From the NCBI RefSeq assembly GCF_900091455.1, contig NZ_LT607412.1:558001-622000 (forward strand): a stretch of 64,000 nt of DNA, read 5' to 3'. Under the pieces are notes generated by a model. The model ran no database searches and was not told where the DNA came from. It was given only the letters and a program-made list of their open reading frames with translations. Below, piece after piece: positions 24,574 to 32,628 of the stretch; the first letter of the stretch is position 1, and each line of letters starts with the position of its first letter. The DNA is from Micromonospora coriariae (GTDB lineage: Bacteria > Actinomycetota > Actinomycetes > Mycobacteriales > Micromonosporaceae). Both the position numbers and the translations under genes were made by a program.

Positions 24574-27183
24574 GTGACGCCATCCCGACGCCGCCTCCTA
24601 CTGGCCGCGGCGACCACCCTGGCCCTCACCGGCGCGGGCGCCGGCGCGGCCTCCGCCGACCCGCCACCGGACGCCCCCGAACAGATCGACAACGGCGACT
24701 TCAGCGCCGGTGTGAGCCCCTGGTTCTCCTACGGCACCGGCGCGCTCGCGGTGACCGACGGCCGGCTCTGCACCACCGTCCCGGGAGGACTGGCCAACCC
24801 ATGGGACGCCGGCATCGGCCAGGACGGCGTGCCGCTGATCGCCGGCGCCGAATACACCCTCGGCTTCACCGTGTCCGCCACCCCCGGCGCCGCGGTCAAG
24901 GCCGTCCTCCAACTCGGCAGCGCCCCGTACACCACGTACGCCGCCGTCGACGCCACCGCCACGGGCACCGCCCAGCGGGTCGAGCAGACCTTCACCGTCC
25001 CGGACGACAACCCCGGCGCCCAGCTGATCTTCCAGGTCGGCGGCGCCACCGAGACGCAGACCGTCTGCCTGGACGACGTCTCGCTACGCGGCGGTGAGCC
25101 GCCCGAGCCGTACGAGCCGGACACCGGGCCGCGGGTGCGGGTCAACCAGGTCGGCTACCTGCCCGGCGGGCCGAAGAATGCCACAGTGGTGACCGAGGCC
25201 ACCGAGCCACTGCCCTGGCAACTGCGCTCGGCCGCCGGCGCGGTCCTGGCCAGCGGCACCACCACCGCGCGCGGCGTGGACGCCGCCTCCGGGCAGAACG
25301 TGCACACGGCTGACTTCTCCGGCTACCGCACACCCGGCACCGGGCTCACGCTCACCGTGGACGGCGAGACCAGCCACCCGTTCGACATCTCGGGCACCCT
25401 CTACGACCGGCTGCGCGCCGACTCGCTCCAGTTCTTCTACGCCCAGCGCAGCGGCATCGCCATCGACGGCCACCTGATCGGCGACGAGTACACCCGGCCC
25501 GCCGGCCACCTCGGGGTCGCGCCCAACCAGGGCGACACCAACGTGCCCTGCCAGCCGGGCGTCTGCGACTACTCCCTGGACGTGCGCGGCGGCTGGTACG
25601 ACGCGGGCGACCACGGCAAGTACGTGGTCAACGGCGGTATCGCCACCTACCAACTGCTGAACACCTTCGAGCGGACCAGGACGGCGGTCACCGCGGCCGG
25701 CGGCGCCGGCCTCGCCGACGGCACGCTGCGGGTCCCCGAGCGCGCCAACGGCGTGCCGGACATCCTCGACGAGGCCCGCTGGGAGCTGGAGTTCCTGCTG
25801 CGCATGCAGGTGCCGGCCGGCAAGCCGCTCGCCGGAATGGCCCACCACAAGATCCACGACCGGAACTGGACCGGGCTGCCGCTCGCCCCGCACGACGACC
25901 CACAACCGCGCGAGCTGCACCCGCCGTCCACCGCGGCCACGCTCAACCTGGCCGCCACCGCCGCGCAGTGCGCACGGCTCTACGCGCCCTACGACGCGGC
26001 GTTCGCGGCCCGCTGCGGCACCGCCGCGACGACCGCCTACGCCGCCGCCAAGGCACACCCGGCGGTGTACGCCAGCCCCAGCGACAGCACCGGCGGCGGC
26101 GCGTACGACGACACAAACGTCACCGACGAGTTCTACTGGGCCGCGGCCGAGCTGTACCTGACCACCGGCGCGCAGGCCTACCTGACCGACCTGACCGCGT
26201 CGCCGCACCACACCGGCGACGTGTTCGCCCCGCAGGGATTCGGCTGGCAGGGCACCGCCGCGCTCGGCCGCCTGGACCTGGCCACAGTGCCGAACGGGCT
26301 GCCCGCCGCCGAGCTGACCCGGATCCGCGCCTCGGTCACCGCCGCCGCCGACGCGTACCTCGCCGAACTGCGCCGCCAGGCGTACGGGCTGCCGATGCCC
26401 GGGGACGAGAGCAGCTACTTCTGGGGCGCCAACAGCAACATCATCAACAACGCCGTAGTGCTGGCCACCGCGTTCGACCTGACCCGCGACGCCACCTACC
26501 GCGACGGCGCAGTGCAGGCGATGGACTACGTGCTCGGGCGCAACGCGCTGAACATCTCGTACGTCACCGGGTGGGGCGAGCACGCGGCGGAGAACCAACA
26601 CAGCCGGATCTTCGGCCACCAGCTCGACCCGAACCTGCCGCACCCGCCCGCCGGCTCCCTCGCCGGTGGCGCGAACGCCGCCCTCCAGGACCCGTTCGCG
26701 GCGCAACTGCTCGCCGGCTGCAAGCCGATGTTCTGCTACGTCGACGACATCAACTCGTACGCGACAAACGAGGTGGCGATCAACTGGAACTCGGCGCTGG
26801 CCTGGATCGCCTCGTTCCTGGCCGACCAGGGTGACGCCGGCGCGGTGCCGGCCAGCACCTGCGCGGTGCGCTACACCAACTACGGCGCCTGGCACGGCGG
26901 CACCGGGTTCACCGCACAGCTGACCGTCCGCAACACCGGCACCACCACAGTCAACGGCTGGACCGTGCGGTTCGCGTTCACCGGCGACCAGCGGGTGCGC
27001 GAGGCGTGGCTGGCGAAGGTGACCCAGGCCGGTGCGACGGTGACCGCGCGCAACGAGTCGCACAACGCCCGGATCGGGCCCGGCGGCACTGTGACGTTCG
27101 GCTTCAACGCGACGACCACCGGCGGCGCGAACCCCAACCCGGGCCTGATCACGGTCAACGGAGCGGCCTGCTCGGTCACCTGA
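24574..27183 (+). CDS. Secreted GH9 endoglucanase with CBM4/9-like and CBM2 domains
   Basis: An 869-residue secreted cellulase. The signal peptide (residues 1 to about 30) has an Arg-rich start, possibly Tat-type (SRRRLLL), and an ASA cleavage site. A CBM4/9-like domain covers about 35-175, a CelD_N Ig-like domain about 188-275, and the GH9 catalytic domain about 280-750. Catalytic Asp residues lie in YDAGDHG (D343, D346), and the acid E733 in [12 protein letters not shown]2 follows (about 755-869), starting [17 protein letters not shown]. The enzyme cuts beta-1,4-glucan outside the cell. GTG 24574 follows GGAAGGA by 6 bases. A perfect CebR box controls it. Confidence 0.95.
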   Translation: MTPSRRRLLLAAATTLALTGAGAGAASADPPPDAPEQIDNGDFSAGVSPWFSYGTGALAVTDGRLCTTVPGGLANPWDAGIGQDGVPLIAGAEYTLGFTVSATPGAAVKAVLQLGSAPYTTYAAVDATATGTAQRVEQTFTVPDDNPGAQLIFQVGGATETQTVCLDDVSLRGGEPPEPYEPDTGPRVRVNQVGYLPGGPKNATVVTEATEPLPWQLRSAAGAVLASGTTTARGVDAASGQNVHTADFSGYRTPGTGLTLTVDGETSHPFDISGTLYDRLRADSLQFFYAQRSGIAIDGHLIGDEYTRPAGHLGVAPNQGDTNVPCQPGVCDYSLDVRGGWYDAGDHGKYVVNGGIATYQLLNTFERTRTAVTAAGGAGLADGTLRVPERANGVPDILDEARWELEFLLRMQVPAGKPLAGMAHHKIHDRNWTGLPLAPHDDPQPRELHPPSTAATLNLAATAAQCARLYAPYDAAFAARCGTAATTAYAAAKAHPAVYASPSDSTGGGAYDDTNVTDEFYWAAAELYLTTGAQAYLTDLTASPHHTGDVFAPQGFGWQGTAALGRLDLATVPNGLPAAELTRIRASVTAAADAYLAELRRQAYGLPMPGDESSYFWGANSNIINNAVVLATAFDLTRDATYRDGAVQAMDYVLGRNALNISYVTGWGEHAAENQHSRIFGHQLDPNLPHPPAGSLAGGANAALQDPFAAQLLAGCKPMFCYVDDINSYATNEVAINWNSALAWIASFLADQGDAGAVPASTCAVRYTNYGAWHGGTGFTAQLTVRNTGTTTVNGWTVRFAFTGDQRVREAWLAKVTQAGATVTARNESHNARIGPGGTVTFGFNATTTGGANPNPGLITVNGAACSVT

Positions 27184-27214
27184 TCCCGCACCCCCTCTCC
27201 TTCGAGACGAGCGG

Positions 27215-27304
27215 TGCGCACGCTTCGATCCCAGTGTCGAAGCGTGCGCACCGAGGCGAGGGTTCGCCAGGGCTGACGGTCGTCATCGCCGGTGCCGCCG
27301 CCCG
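27215..27304 (+). pseudogene. Decayed copy of the MFS gene start and operator
   Basis: These 90 bases align without gaps to 28403-28492 with 73 identities (81%). That target is the control region and first codons of the MFS gene. Here the copy reads V-R-T-E-A-R-V-R-Q-G-stop from a GTG at 27244, and its -10 is degraded to CAGTGT. Its 14-base inverted repeat (27215-27228 and 27237-27250) is perfect. Lying 32 bases after the cellulase stop, it may now act as that gene's terminator. Similarity stops after 27304; bases 27305-27382 show nothing recognisable. Confidence 0.75.
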
Positions 27305-27382
27305 AAGGGCGCTGTCGAGCTGATGACCTGAACGGCTCGCAGAGCTCGCGAAATCCGGTGGACCCGACCCGCCGCAGGGGCC

Positions 27383-28375
27383 ATGGTGATGGCCATGGAT
27401 GGCGGCGACCTGACCGACGCGGAGCGTCGCGTGTGGGCGGCGATGCCAGCGGGCACCAGGACGGCGCTGGCCGGCCTACCCGCCGCGGACCTGCGGACCA
27501 TGCTGCTGACCGTGTCCCGCGACCGCGCCGCCACCGCACGCCCGCCCGATGTGATTCGTCGCTGGCGCGAGGACCGCTTCGTCCGCCCGGCCGGCGCTGA
27601 CCCACGAGCGCTCGCTCAGGTCGAGGCACGCATGTGGCAACTGCTGCCGGCCGACGTCTCGGGAGTGGAGTTGTCGCCGGTCGTGCCGGTTGGCACCTGC
27701 TCGGTGGTCGCACCGGTCAGCCAGAACAGGATCGTCACCACCATGCGCGCCAGCGAGGTGCTGAGCGACCCCACCAACGCCCTCGCCATCGAAGCCGCCG
27801 TGCGCCGCCGCCGGAGTGACGAGGTGCACCTCGCCGCTGCCCATCGGGTCCTGCGGGCGCAGGACTTCGGTCCCGGCACGTCCGCGCACTTCCGGCTCTT
27901 CGCCCTGGTGTCCAGCGCCCCCGACGCCGGCTCGGGCGTCACACAGGCCCGGCTGCTGATCCGGCACCTCACCTATTGGCGGACGGTCCTCGCCGAACTG
28001 GCGGCTACGGCCGCGCCCCGGCTGCACGTCACGGTCTTCGACGACCAGGCGGTCCGGGAGCGGCTGACCGACACCGTCCGCCCGGCACTCGACGGGAGCA
28101 CTGTGCCGCTGGTGGACGAGCCGGAGCGCGAACGGGGCCGCGGTTACTACACGGGTTGTGCCATCCGGATCACCCTCCAGGGCGGCAGCGTGGAGGTCGG
28201 CGACGGCGGCCTCACCGATTGGACCGCACAGCTGAGCGGCAACGCCAAGGAGCGCTGCCTCGTCTCCTGCCTCGCCACCGAACGCCTCGTCCAGTGCGCG
28301 GACCGCCGAGCCGACGCGGCACACGCAGCCCGGGGAGGGCAGACACCCGACGAACGCTTCAGAGCTGGGCTGTGA
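27383..28375 (+). CDS. HisRS/HisZ-like class II synthetase-core protein, orphan
   Basis: I know no named family for this 330-residue protein, but class II aminoacyl-tRNA synthetase features of the histidyl type are visible. RGRGYYTG (residues 251-258) resembles the HisRS histidine-binding motif RGLDYYTG. VEVGDGGLTDW follows where HisRS has its GGGRYD loop, and LATERLVQ near 300 resembles motif 3 (GLERL). SDPTNALAIEAA near 130 and HRVLRAQDFGP..AHFRLF near 155-175 resemble the motif 2 region. The anticodon domain is absent, as in HisZ. Residues 1-95 are a helical extension. ATG codons at 27383, 27389 and 27395 are possible; AGGGG suits 27389. It is flanked by the duplicated MFS-start fragment. 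Confidence 0.75.
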   Translation: MVMAMDGGDLTDAERRVWAAMPAGTRTALAGLPAADLRTMLLTVSRDRAATARPPDVIRRWREDRFVRPAGADPRALAQVEARMWQLLPADVSGVELSPVVPVGTCSVVAPVSQNRIVTTMRASEVLSDPTNALAIEAAVRRRRSDEVHLAAAHRVLRAQDFGPGTSAHFRLFALVSSAPDAGSGVTQARLLIRHLTYWRTVLAELAATAAPRLHVTVFDDQAVRERLTDTVRPALDGSTVPLVDEPERERGRGYYTGCAIRITLQGGSVEVGDGGLTDWTAQLSGNAKERCLVSCLATERLVQCADRRADAAHAARGGQTPDERFRAGL

Positions 28376-28402
28376 CGAGCGCCGCACCGCGAGGGGCGTC
28401 GA

Positions 28403-28438
28403 TGCGCATGCGTCGATCCTAGGGTCGAGGCGTGCGCA
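28403..28438 (+). promoter_or_regulatory. Inverted-repeat operator over the MFS promoter and start codon
   Basis: Arms 28403-28416 and 28425-28438 match at 12 of 14 positions around an 8-base spacer. The spacer and right arm contain TAGGGT (28420-28425), a good -10 box ending 6 bases before GTG 28432. The right arm includes the GTG. A protein bound here would block a leaderless transcript. Confidence 0.6.
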
Positions 28439-28492
28439 TCGAGGCGAGTATTCGCGGGCACTGGCGGGCGTTGTCGCCGCTGCCGCCGCCCG
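28403..28492 (+). repeat. Intact copy of the 90-bp duplicated fragment
   Basis: This segment aligns ungapped to 27215-27304 at 73 of 90 positions. It holds the operator, -10 box and first 20 codons of the MFS gene. Confidence 0.75.
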
Positions 28493-29712
28493 GTCGGCTG
28501 CGCACCCTGTCGCTGGCCACCCTCGCCAACACGGTCGGCACCGGGCTGTGGGTGGCCGGCGCGGCGCTCTACCTCACCCGCGCCGTCGGGCTGAGCCCGA
28601 CCGAGGTGGGGCTGGGTCTCACCCTCGCCGGCCTGGCCGGGCTCACCGCCAGCGTGCCGCTCGGCGCGCTGGCTGATCGTCATGACCCACGGACCCTCCG
28701 GGCCGTCCTGCAACTGGCGCAGGCGGTCGTCGCCACGGCGTACCTGCTGGTCGGCTCGTTCCCGGTCTTCCTGCTGGTGGCCGCACTGGACGCGCTGCTG
28801 GTCTCCGGCAACCTGGCGGTCCGCGCCGCGTTGGTCGCCGCGGTCGGCGGCCCGGAAGGGCGGGTGCACGCCTTCGCCACCCTGCGCGCGGTGGCCAATC
28901 TGGGCGTGGCGCTCGGCGCCGGGCTGGCCGCGTTCGCGCTGGTGGCGGACACCGGGTGGGCGTACCGGTCGCTGGTGCTCGGCAACGTCGCGACCTACCT
29001 GGTGTCCGCGGCGCTGATCATGCGGCTTCCGTCGTATCCGCCGGCCCGGCGGCCTCTCCGGCCGGGACCCGGCCTTGCGCTGCGGGACGGGCCGTTCCTC
29101 GCCGTCGCCGGGGCCTCCGCCGTGCTCTCGCTGCACTGGTTGGCGCTGACGCTGGTACTTCCGCTGTGGGTGGTGACCCGCACCGACGCGCCACCGGTGA
29201 CGGTGTCCGCCGTGCTGCTTGTCAACACACTGCTCACCGTGCTGCTCGCGGTACGGCTGAGCCGGGGTGCCCGGCACGCGCTACCGGCGGCGACGACGAT
29301 GCGCCGTGCCGGGCTGGTGCTCGCGGCCGGGATGCTGCTCTGGGCCGCGAGCGGCGCCGTGCCCACCGCGGCGGCGGTGGGCCTGCTGCTGGGCGCGACC
29401 GTGATCTACACCCTGGGCGACCTGTGGCATGCCGGCGCCGGGGCGGCATTGGCGTACGACCTCGCCGCCCCGGACGCCATCGGCGCCTACCAGGGGGTGG
29501 ACGCTCTGCTCGCCGGCCTGACCCGCGCGGCGGGACCGGCGCTGCTGACCTGGCTGATCCTCGACGGCGGCCCGATCGGCTGGCTGGTCCTGGCCGGGCT
29601 GCTCGCCGTCACCGGCCTGGCAGTGCCACCGCTGACCCGACGTGCCCTGGCGACTCGCGCCGGCCCGCCCCGTCGCCCGGCCGACGATCAGCCGATCTCC
29701 TCGTCCACGTAG
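28432..29712 (+). CDS. MFS transporter
   Basis: A 426-residue transporter with about twelve hydrophobic helices. The family loop between helices 2 and 3 reads GALADRHDPRTLR. It is probably a drug or metabolite exporter of the DHA1 type; substrate unknown. Translation starts at GTG 28432, six bases after TAGGGT, within an inverted repeat. A regulator is not adjacent. The stop overlaps the end of the UBP zinc-finger gene on the opposite strand by 25 bases. The C-terminus is a short polar tail. Confidence 0.9.
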   Translation: MRIEASIRGHWRALSPLPPPGRLRTLSLATLANTVGTGLWVAGAALYLTRAVGLSPTEVGLGLTLAGLAGLTASVPLGALADRHDPRTLRAVLQLAQAVVATAYLLVGSFPVFLLVAALDALLVSGNLAVRAALVAAVGGPEGRVHAFATLRAVANLGVALGAGLAAFALVADTGWAYRSLVLGNVATYLVSAALIMRLPSYPPARRPLRPGPGLALRDGPFLAVAGASAVLSLHWLALTLVLPLWVVTRTDAPPVTVSAVLLVNTLLTVLLAVRLSRGARHALPAATTMRRAGLVLAAGMLLWAASGAVPTAAAVGLLLGATVIYTLGDLWHAGAGAALAYDLAAPDAIGAYQGVDALLAGLTRAAGPALLTWLILDGGPIGWLVLAGLLAVTGLAVPPLTRRALATRAGPPRRPADDQPISSST

Positions 29713-29945
29713 CACCAGCGCCAGGTCTCGCCGGGCTGCACCGAGCGGATCACCGGGTGCCCGCTGGACTCGAAGTGCTTCGTCGCGTGCTGGTACGGCG
29801 ACGAGTCGCAGCAGCCGACGTGCCCGCAGGCCAGGCAGGCCCGCAGGTGCACCCAGTCGGCGTTGCCGATCGCGACGCAGTCCGGGCACGCCTCGGTGTT
29901 GCCGACCTCCACCGCACCGGCGTCGGTCAGGTGCTGGCAGCTCAC
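29688..29945 (-). CDS. UBP-type zinc-finger protein
   Basis: An 85-residue ZnF-UBP domain protein. Cysteines and histidines follow the family pattern: C3 and H5, CPDC near 20, CLACGHVGCCD near 38-48, and HATKHFESSGHPV near 53-65, with WRWCYVDEE at the end. In eukaryotes the domain binds ubiquitin tails; here the partner is unknown. Its GTG overlaps the stop of the antiporter gene (GTGA at 29942-29945), so the two are translationally coupled. This gene order, antiporter followed by ZnF-UBP, suggests the finger regulates or anchors the transporter. Confidence 0.93.
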   Translation of the reverse strand: MSCQHLTDAGAVEVGNTEACPDCVAIGNADWVHLRACLACGHVGCCDSSPYQHATKHFESSGHPVIRSVQPGETWRWCYVDEEIG

Positions 29946-31516
29946 TTGTCGACCTCCTGCCGCAGCAACGACTCCTCCAGGTCCAGGTCACGATAGGCCC
30001 GCACCAGCACCTCCTCAGGGATCCGACCGGCGTCCCGGGCATCCCGAAAGACTGTCCGCTCGGCGTCGATCATCTCTTGTCGCAGTCGACCGTACGCCTG
30101 GGACGGGGTTTCCCGCTCGGTGCCACCGAGCCGCTCCCAGGCCAGGTTCGTGCGGTCCTCCACCAGCCGGCGTAGCCGGTCCACCACCGCCGCCGGAGCG
30201 CCGTCGGCCAGCTCGTCGAGGCGGTCCCGGGCAGCTCGGCTGGCCTGCTGCTGCACTCCGGCGGCCGACAGCGCGTCCTGCACCGGGTCGTCCTGCGGCA
30301 GCTTCAGCCGGCGGGCGACGAGCGGCAGCGTGGCGCCCTGGCCGACCAGGGTGACCACGATCACCGCGAAGGCCAGCCAGATGAACAGCGCCCTCGGATA
30401 CGGCTTGTCGTCGGCCAGGGTCAGCGGCAGAGCCAGCGCGGCGGCCAGCGTGACCACGCCCCGCATCCCGGCCCAGCCGATGACGATGGGGAACTTCGGC
30501 GACGGGGCCGGATCCCGGCGACGGATCCGGGGGACCAACCGGGCCAGGTAGGTGGCGGGGAAGACCCAGACGAACCGGGTGAGGAAGACCGTGGCGAGCA
30601 CGGCCAGGGTGATCGCGGTGAGCGAGCCGAGCGGCTCGTTCAGGTCCCGCAGCACGTCCGGCAGTTGGAGCCCGACCAGGAGGAAGACCAGCCCTTCCAG
30701 CAGGAAGCGGGCCAGCCGCCAGAACGCGCCGACCTGCAGCCGGGAGGCGGCCGAGAGCAACCGGGGCAGCTTGTGGCCGAGCACCAGTCCGGTGACCACC
30801 ACCGCGACGACTCCGGAGGCGTGCGCCTCCTCGGCGCCGAACACCACAGCGAATGGGATGATCAACGACAAGGCGTTGTCCAGCAGCGGATCGTGGATCC
30901 GGCGGTGCAGGAAGCCGAAGACCAGCGCGCCGAGCACACCGATCAGGATGCCGCCGCCGGCGGAGCGCAGGACCTCGAAGGCGACGTCGGCGCTGCCGAC
31001 GGCCAGACCGGTGGTCGCCAGCGTCGCGATTCGGAGCAGCACCAGCGCCGTCGCGTCGTTGACCAGGCTCTCCCCCTCGAGGATCGTGACCACCCGGCGG
31101 GGCAGCCCGACCCGCCGGGCGACGGCGGTGGCGGCCACCGCGTCCGGCGGCGCGACCACCGCGCCCAGGGCCAGGCAGATCGCGAACGGCACCTGCGGCA
31201 GCAGCAGGTGCAGCACGAGGCCGACAACGAACGCGGTGAACAGCACCAGCCCGACGGCGAGCAGCAGGATCGGCCGGATGTTGTTCTTGAACGCCGGCAC
31301 CGAGGTCTCCAGCGCGGCCACGTAGAGCAGCGGCGGCAGGATGCCGACCAGCACCAGCTCCGGCTCGAGGTGGACCTGCGGGAAGCCCGGCACGAAGGAG
31401 AGCGCCAGGCCGAGTACGACCAGCAGGATCGGCGCGAGCAGACCGAGCCGGCGGGCCAGCGCCGCGCCCAGGGTGGCGATCGCCAGGAAGACGACGACCG
31501 GAAACAGGCTTTCCAT
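29942..31516 (-). CDS. Na+/H+ antiporter, CPA1 family, with cytoplasmic C-terminal helix domain
   Basis: A 524-residue antiporter with about twelve helices. CPA1 signatures are GAVVAPPDAVAATAVARR (residues about 122-139), EGESLVNDATALVL, and GWAGMRGVVTLAAALALP. Residues about 410-524 form a charged helical cytoplasmic domain (QQQASRAARDRLDEL...). It exports Na+ for H+ and supports pH homeostasis. A UBP zinc-finger gene is coupled to its 3' end. The ATG at 31516 opens with MESLFPVVVFLAIATLG, a membrane helix, so a longer start is unlikely. It is a different subgroup from the antiporter at 5062. Confidence 0.93.
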   Translation of the reverse strand: MESLFPVVVFLAIATLGAALARRLGLLAPILLVVLGLALSFVPGFPQVHLEPELVLVGILPPLLYVAALETSVPAFKNNIRPILLLAVGLVLFTAFVVGLVLHLLLPQVPFAICLALGAVVAPPDAVAATAVARRVGLPRRVVTILEGESLVNDATALVLLRIATLATTGLAVGSADVAFEVLRSAGGGILIGVLGALVFGFLHRRIHDPLLDNALSLIIPFAVVFGAEEAHASGVVAVVVTGLVLGHKLPRLLSAASRLQVGAFWRLARFLLEGLVFLLVGLQLPDVLRDLNEPLGSLTAITLAVLATVFLTRFVWVFPATYLARLVPRIRRRDPAPSPKFPIVIGWAGMRGVVTLAAALALPLTLADDKPYPRALFIWLAFAVIVVTLVGQGATLPLVARRLKLPQDDPVQDALSAAGVQQQASRAARDRLDELADGAPAAVVDRLRRLVEDRTNLAWERLGGTERETPSQAYGRLRQEMIDAERTVFRDARDAGRIPEEVLVRAYRDLDLEESLLRQEVDK

Positions 31517-31554
31517 GGGACAGAAGCCTAGGGGTCCCAGCTACTGGACCCTGA

Positions 31555-32520
31555 TCAGCCGGTCCGGCGCAGCTTCGGCAGCACCTCGGTGCCGAACGCG
31601 TCGATGAACCCGCGCTGTTCCTTCCCGACGTGGTGCAGGGCGATCTGGTCGAACCCGAGGTCCGCGTACTCCTCCAGCCAGCCCACGTGCCGACCCAGGT
31701 CGGCCGAGACGTTCACCACCTGCGCGACCCGTTCCGCCGGCACGTCGGCCGAGACCGCGTCGAAGTGCTCGACGGTCTCCAGATCCCAGCAGACCGGCGG
31801 GGCGAAGACGTTGCTGCGCCACTGGTCGTACGCGAGCGCCTCGGCCTGCGCCTGCTCCGGCGCCCAGCTGACGTGCACCTGCAGGTGCAGTGGGCCGCGC
31901 CCGCCGGCGCCCCGGTAGGCGTCGATCATCTCGCGCAGGTGCGCCACCGGCGCGTTCACGGTGATCAGACCGTCCGCCCACTCGGCGCACCAGCGGGCGG
32001 TGGCCACGCTGACCGCGGCGCCGACCAGCGCGGGTGGCTGCTCGGGCCGGGTCCACAGCCGGGCGCGGTCCACGCGGACCAGGCCGTCATGGCTGACCTC
32101 CTCGCCGGCCAGCAGCGCCCGGATCACGTCGACGCACTCGCGCAGCCGGGCCGCGCGTACGTCCTTGCGCGGCCACGGGTCGCCGGTGATGTGCTCGTTG
32201 CTGGCCTCACCGGTGCCCAGCGCGGCCCAGAACCGGCCCGGGTACATCGCGCCGAGGGTGCCGATCGCCTGCGCGATGATCGCCGGGTGGTAGCGCTGGC
32301 CGGGGGCGTTGACCACGCCGAACGACATGCCGGTGGCCTGCAACGCGGACCCCAGCCAGGACCAGGCGAAGCCGGATTCGCCCTGCCGGGCGCTCCACGG
32401 GGAGAAGTGGTCGGAGCACATGGCGGCGTCGAAGCCGGCCCGTTCGGCGTGCAGCACCGCCTCCAGCAGCGCGCGAGGGTGGATCTGCTCATGCGAGGCG
32501 TGAAACCCGAACACCGTCAT
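31555..32520 (-). CDS. LLM-class flavin-dependent oxidoreductase, TIGR03885-like
   Basis: A 321-residue TIM-barrel flavoprotein of the luciferase-like monooxygenase class. It begins FGFHASHEQ and contains FDAAMCSDHFSPWSARQGESGF, GRFWAALGTGEASNEHITG, and a C-terminal HHVGKEQRGFIDAFG. This pattern matches the group annotated as non-F420 flavinoid oxidoreductases (TIGR03885), though F420 use is not excluded. Substrate is unknown. The ATG at 32520 is 8 bases after GGAAG. It lies downstream of the aldehyde dehydrogenase gene on the same strand but is separated from it by a palindromic repeat, so co-transcription is doubtful. Confidence 0.88.
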   Translation of the reverse strand: MTVFGFHASHEQIHPRALLEAVLHAERAGFDAAMCSDHFSPWSARQGESGFAWSWLGSALQATGMSFGVVNAPGQRYHPAIIAQAIGTLGAMYPGRFWAALGTGEASNEHITGDPWPRKDVRAARLRECVDVIRALLAGEEVSHDGLVRVDRARLWTRPEQPPALVGAAVSVATARWCAEWADGLITVNAPVAHLREMIDAYRGAGGRGPLHLQVHVSWAPEQAQAEALAYDQWRSNVFAPPVCWDLETVEHFDAVSADVPAERVAQVVNVSADLGRHVGWLEEYADLGFDQIALHHVGKEQRGFIDAFGTEVLPKLRRTG

Positions 32521-32561
32521 GGGCGCACTTCCTACCCACAACACCACCCACTGATGCGCGC

Positions 32562-32614
32562 AAGGAAGGGCCCCCTGTTAACGCCTGGCGTTGTACAAGG
32601 GACCCTTCCTAACA
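32562..32614. repeat. GTTAACGCC-T-GGCGTT palindromic repeat, copy 1
   Basis: Inner arms AACGCC/GGCGTT and outer arms GGAAGGG (32564-32570) and CCCTTCC (32603-32609) form a long hairpin. The core from TGTTAACGCC to TACAAGGG is identical to the copy at 42157. It follows the aldehyde dehydrogenase stop and may terminate that transcript. I recall this element as abundant in Micromonospora. Confidence 0.8.
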
Positions 32615-32628
32615 ACTTCGGCGCCCCG

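Noticed and set aside
25084..27063. A 659-codon open frame antisense to the cellulase gene
   Set aside because: Its composition is Val/Gly/Arg-rich low-complexity with no domains, while the + strand has a clear GH9 and CBM2 gene.
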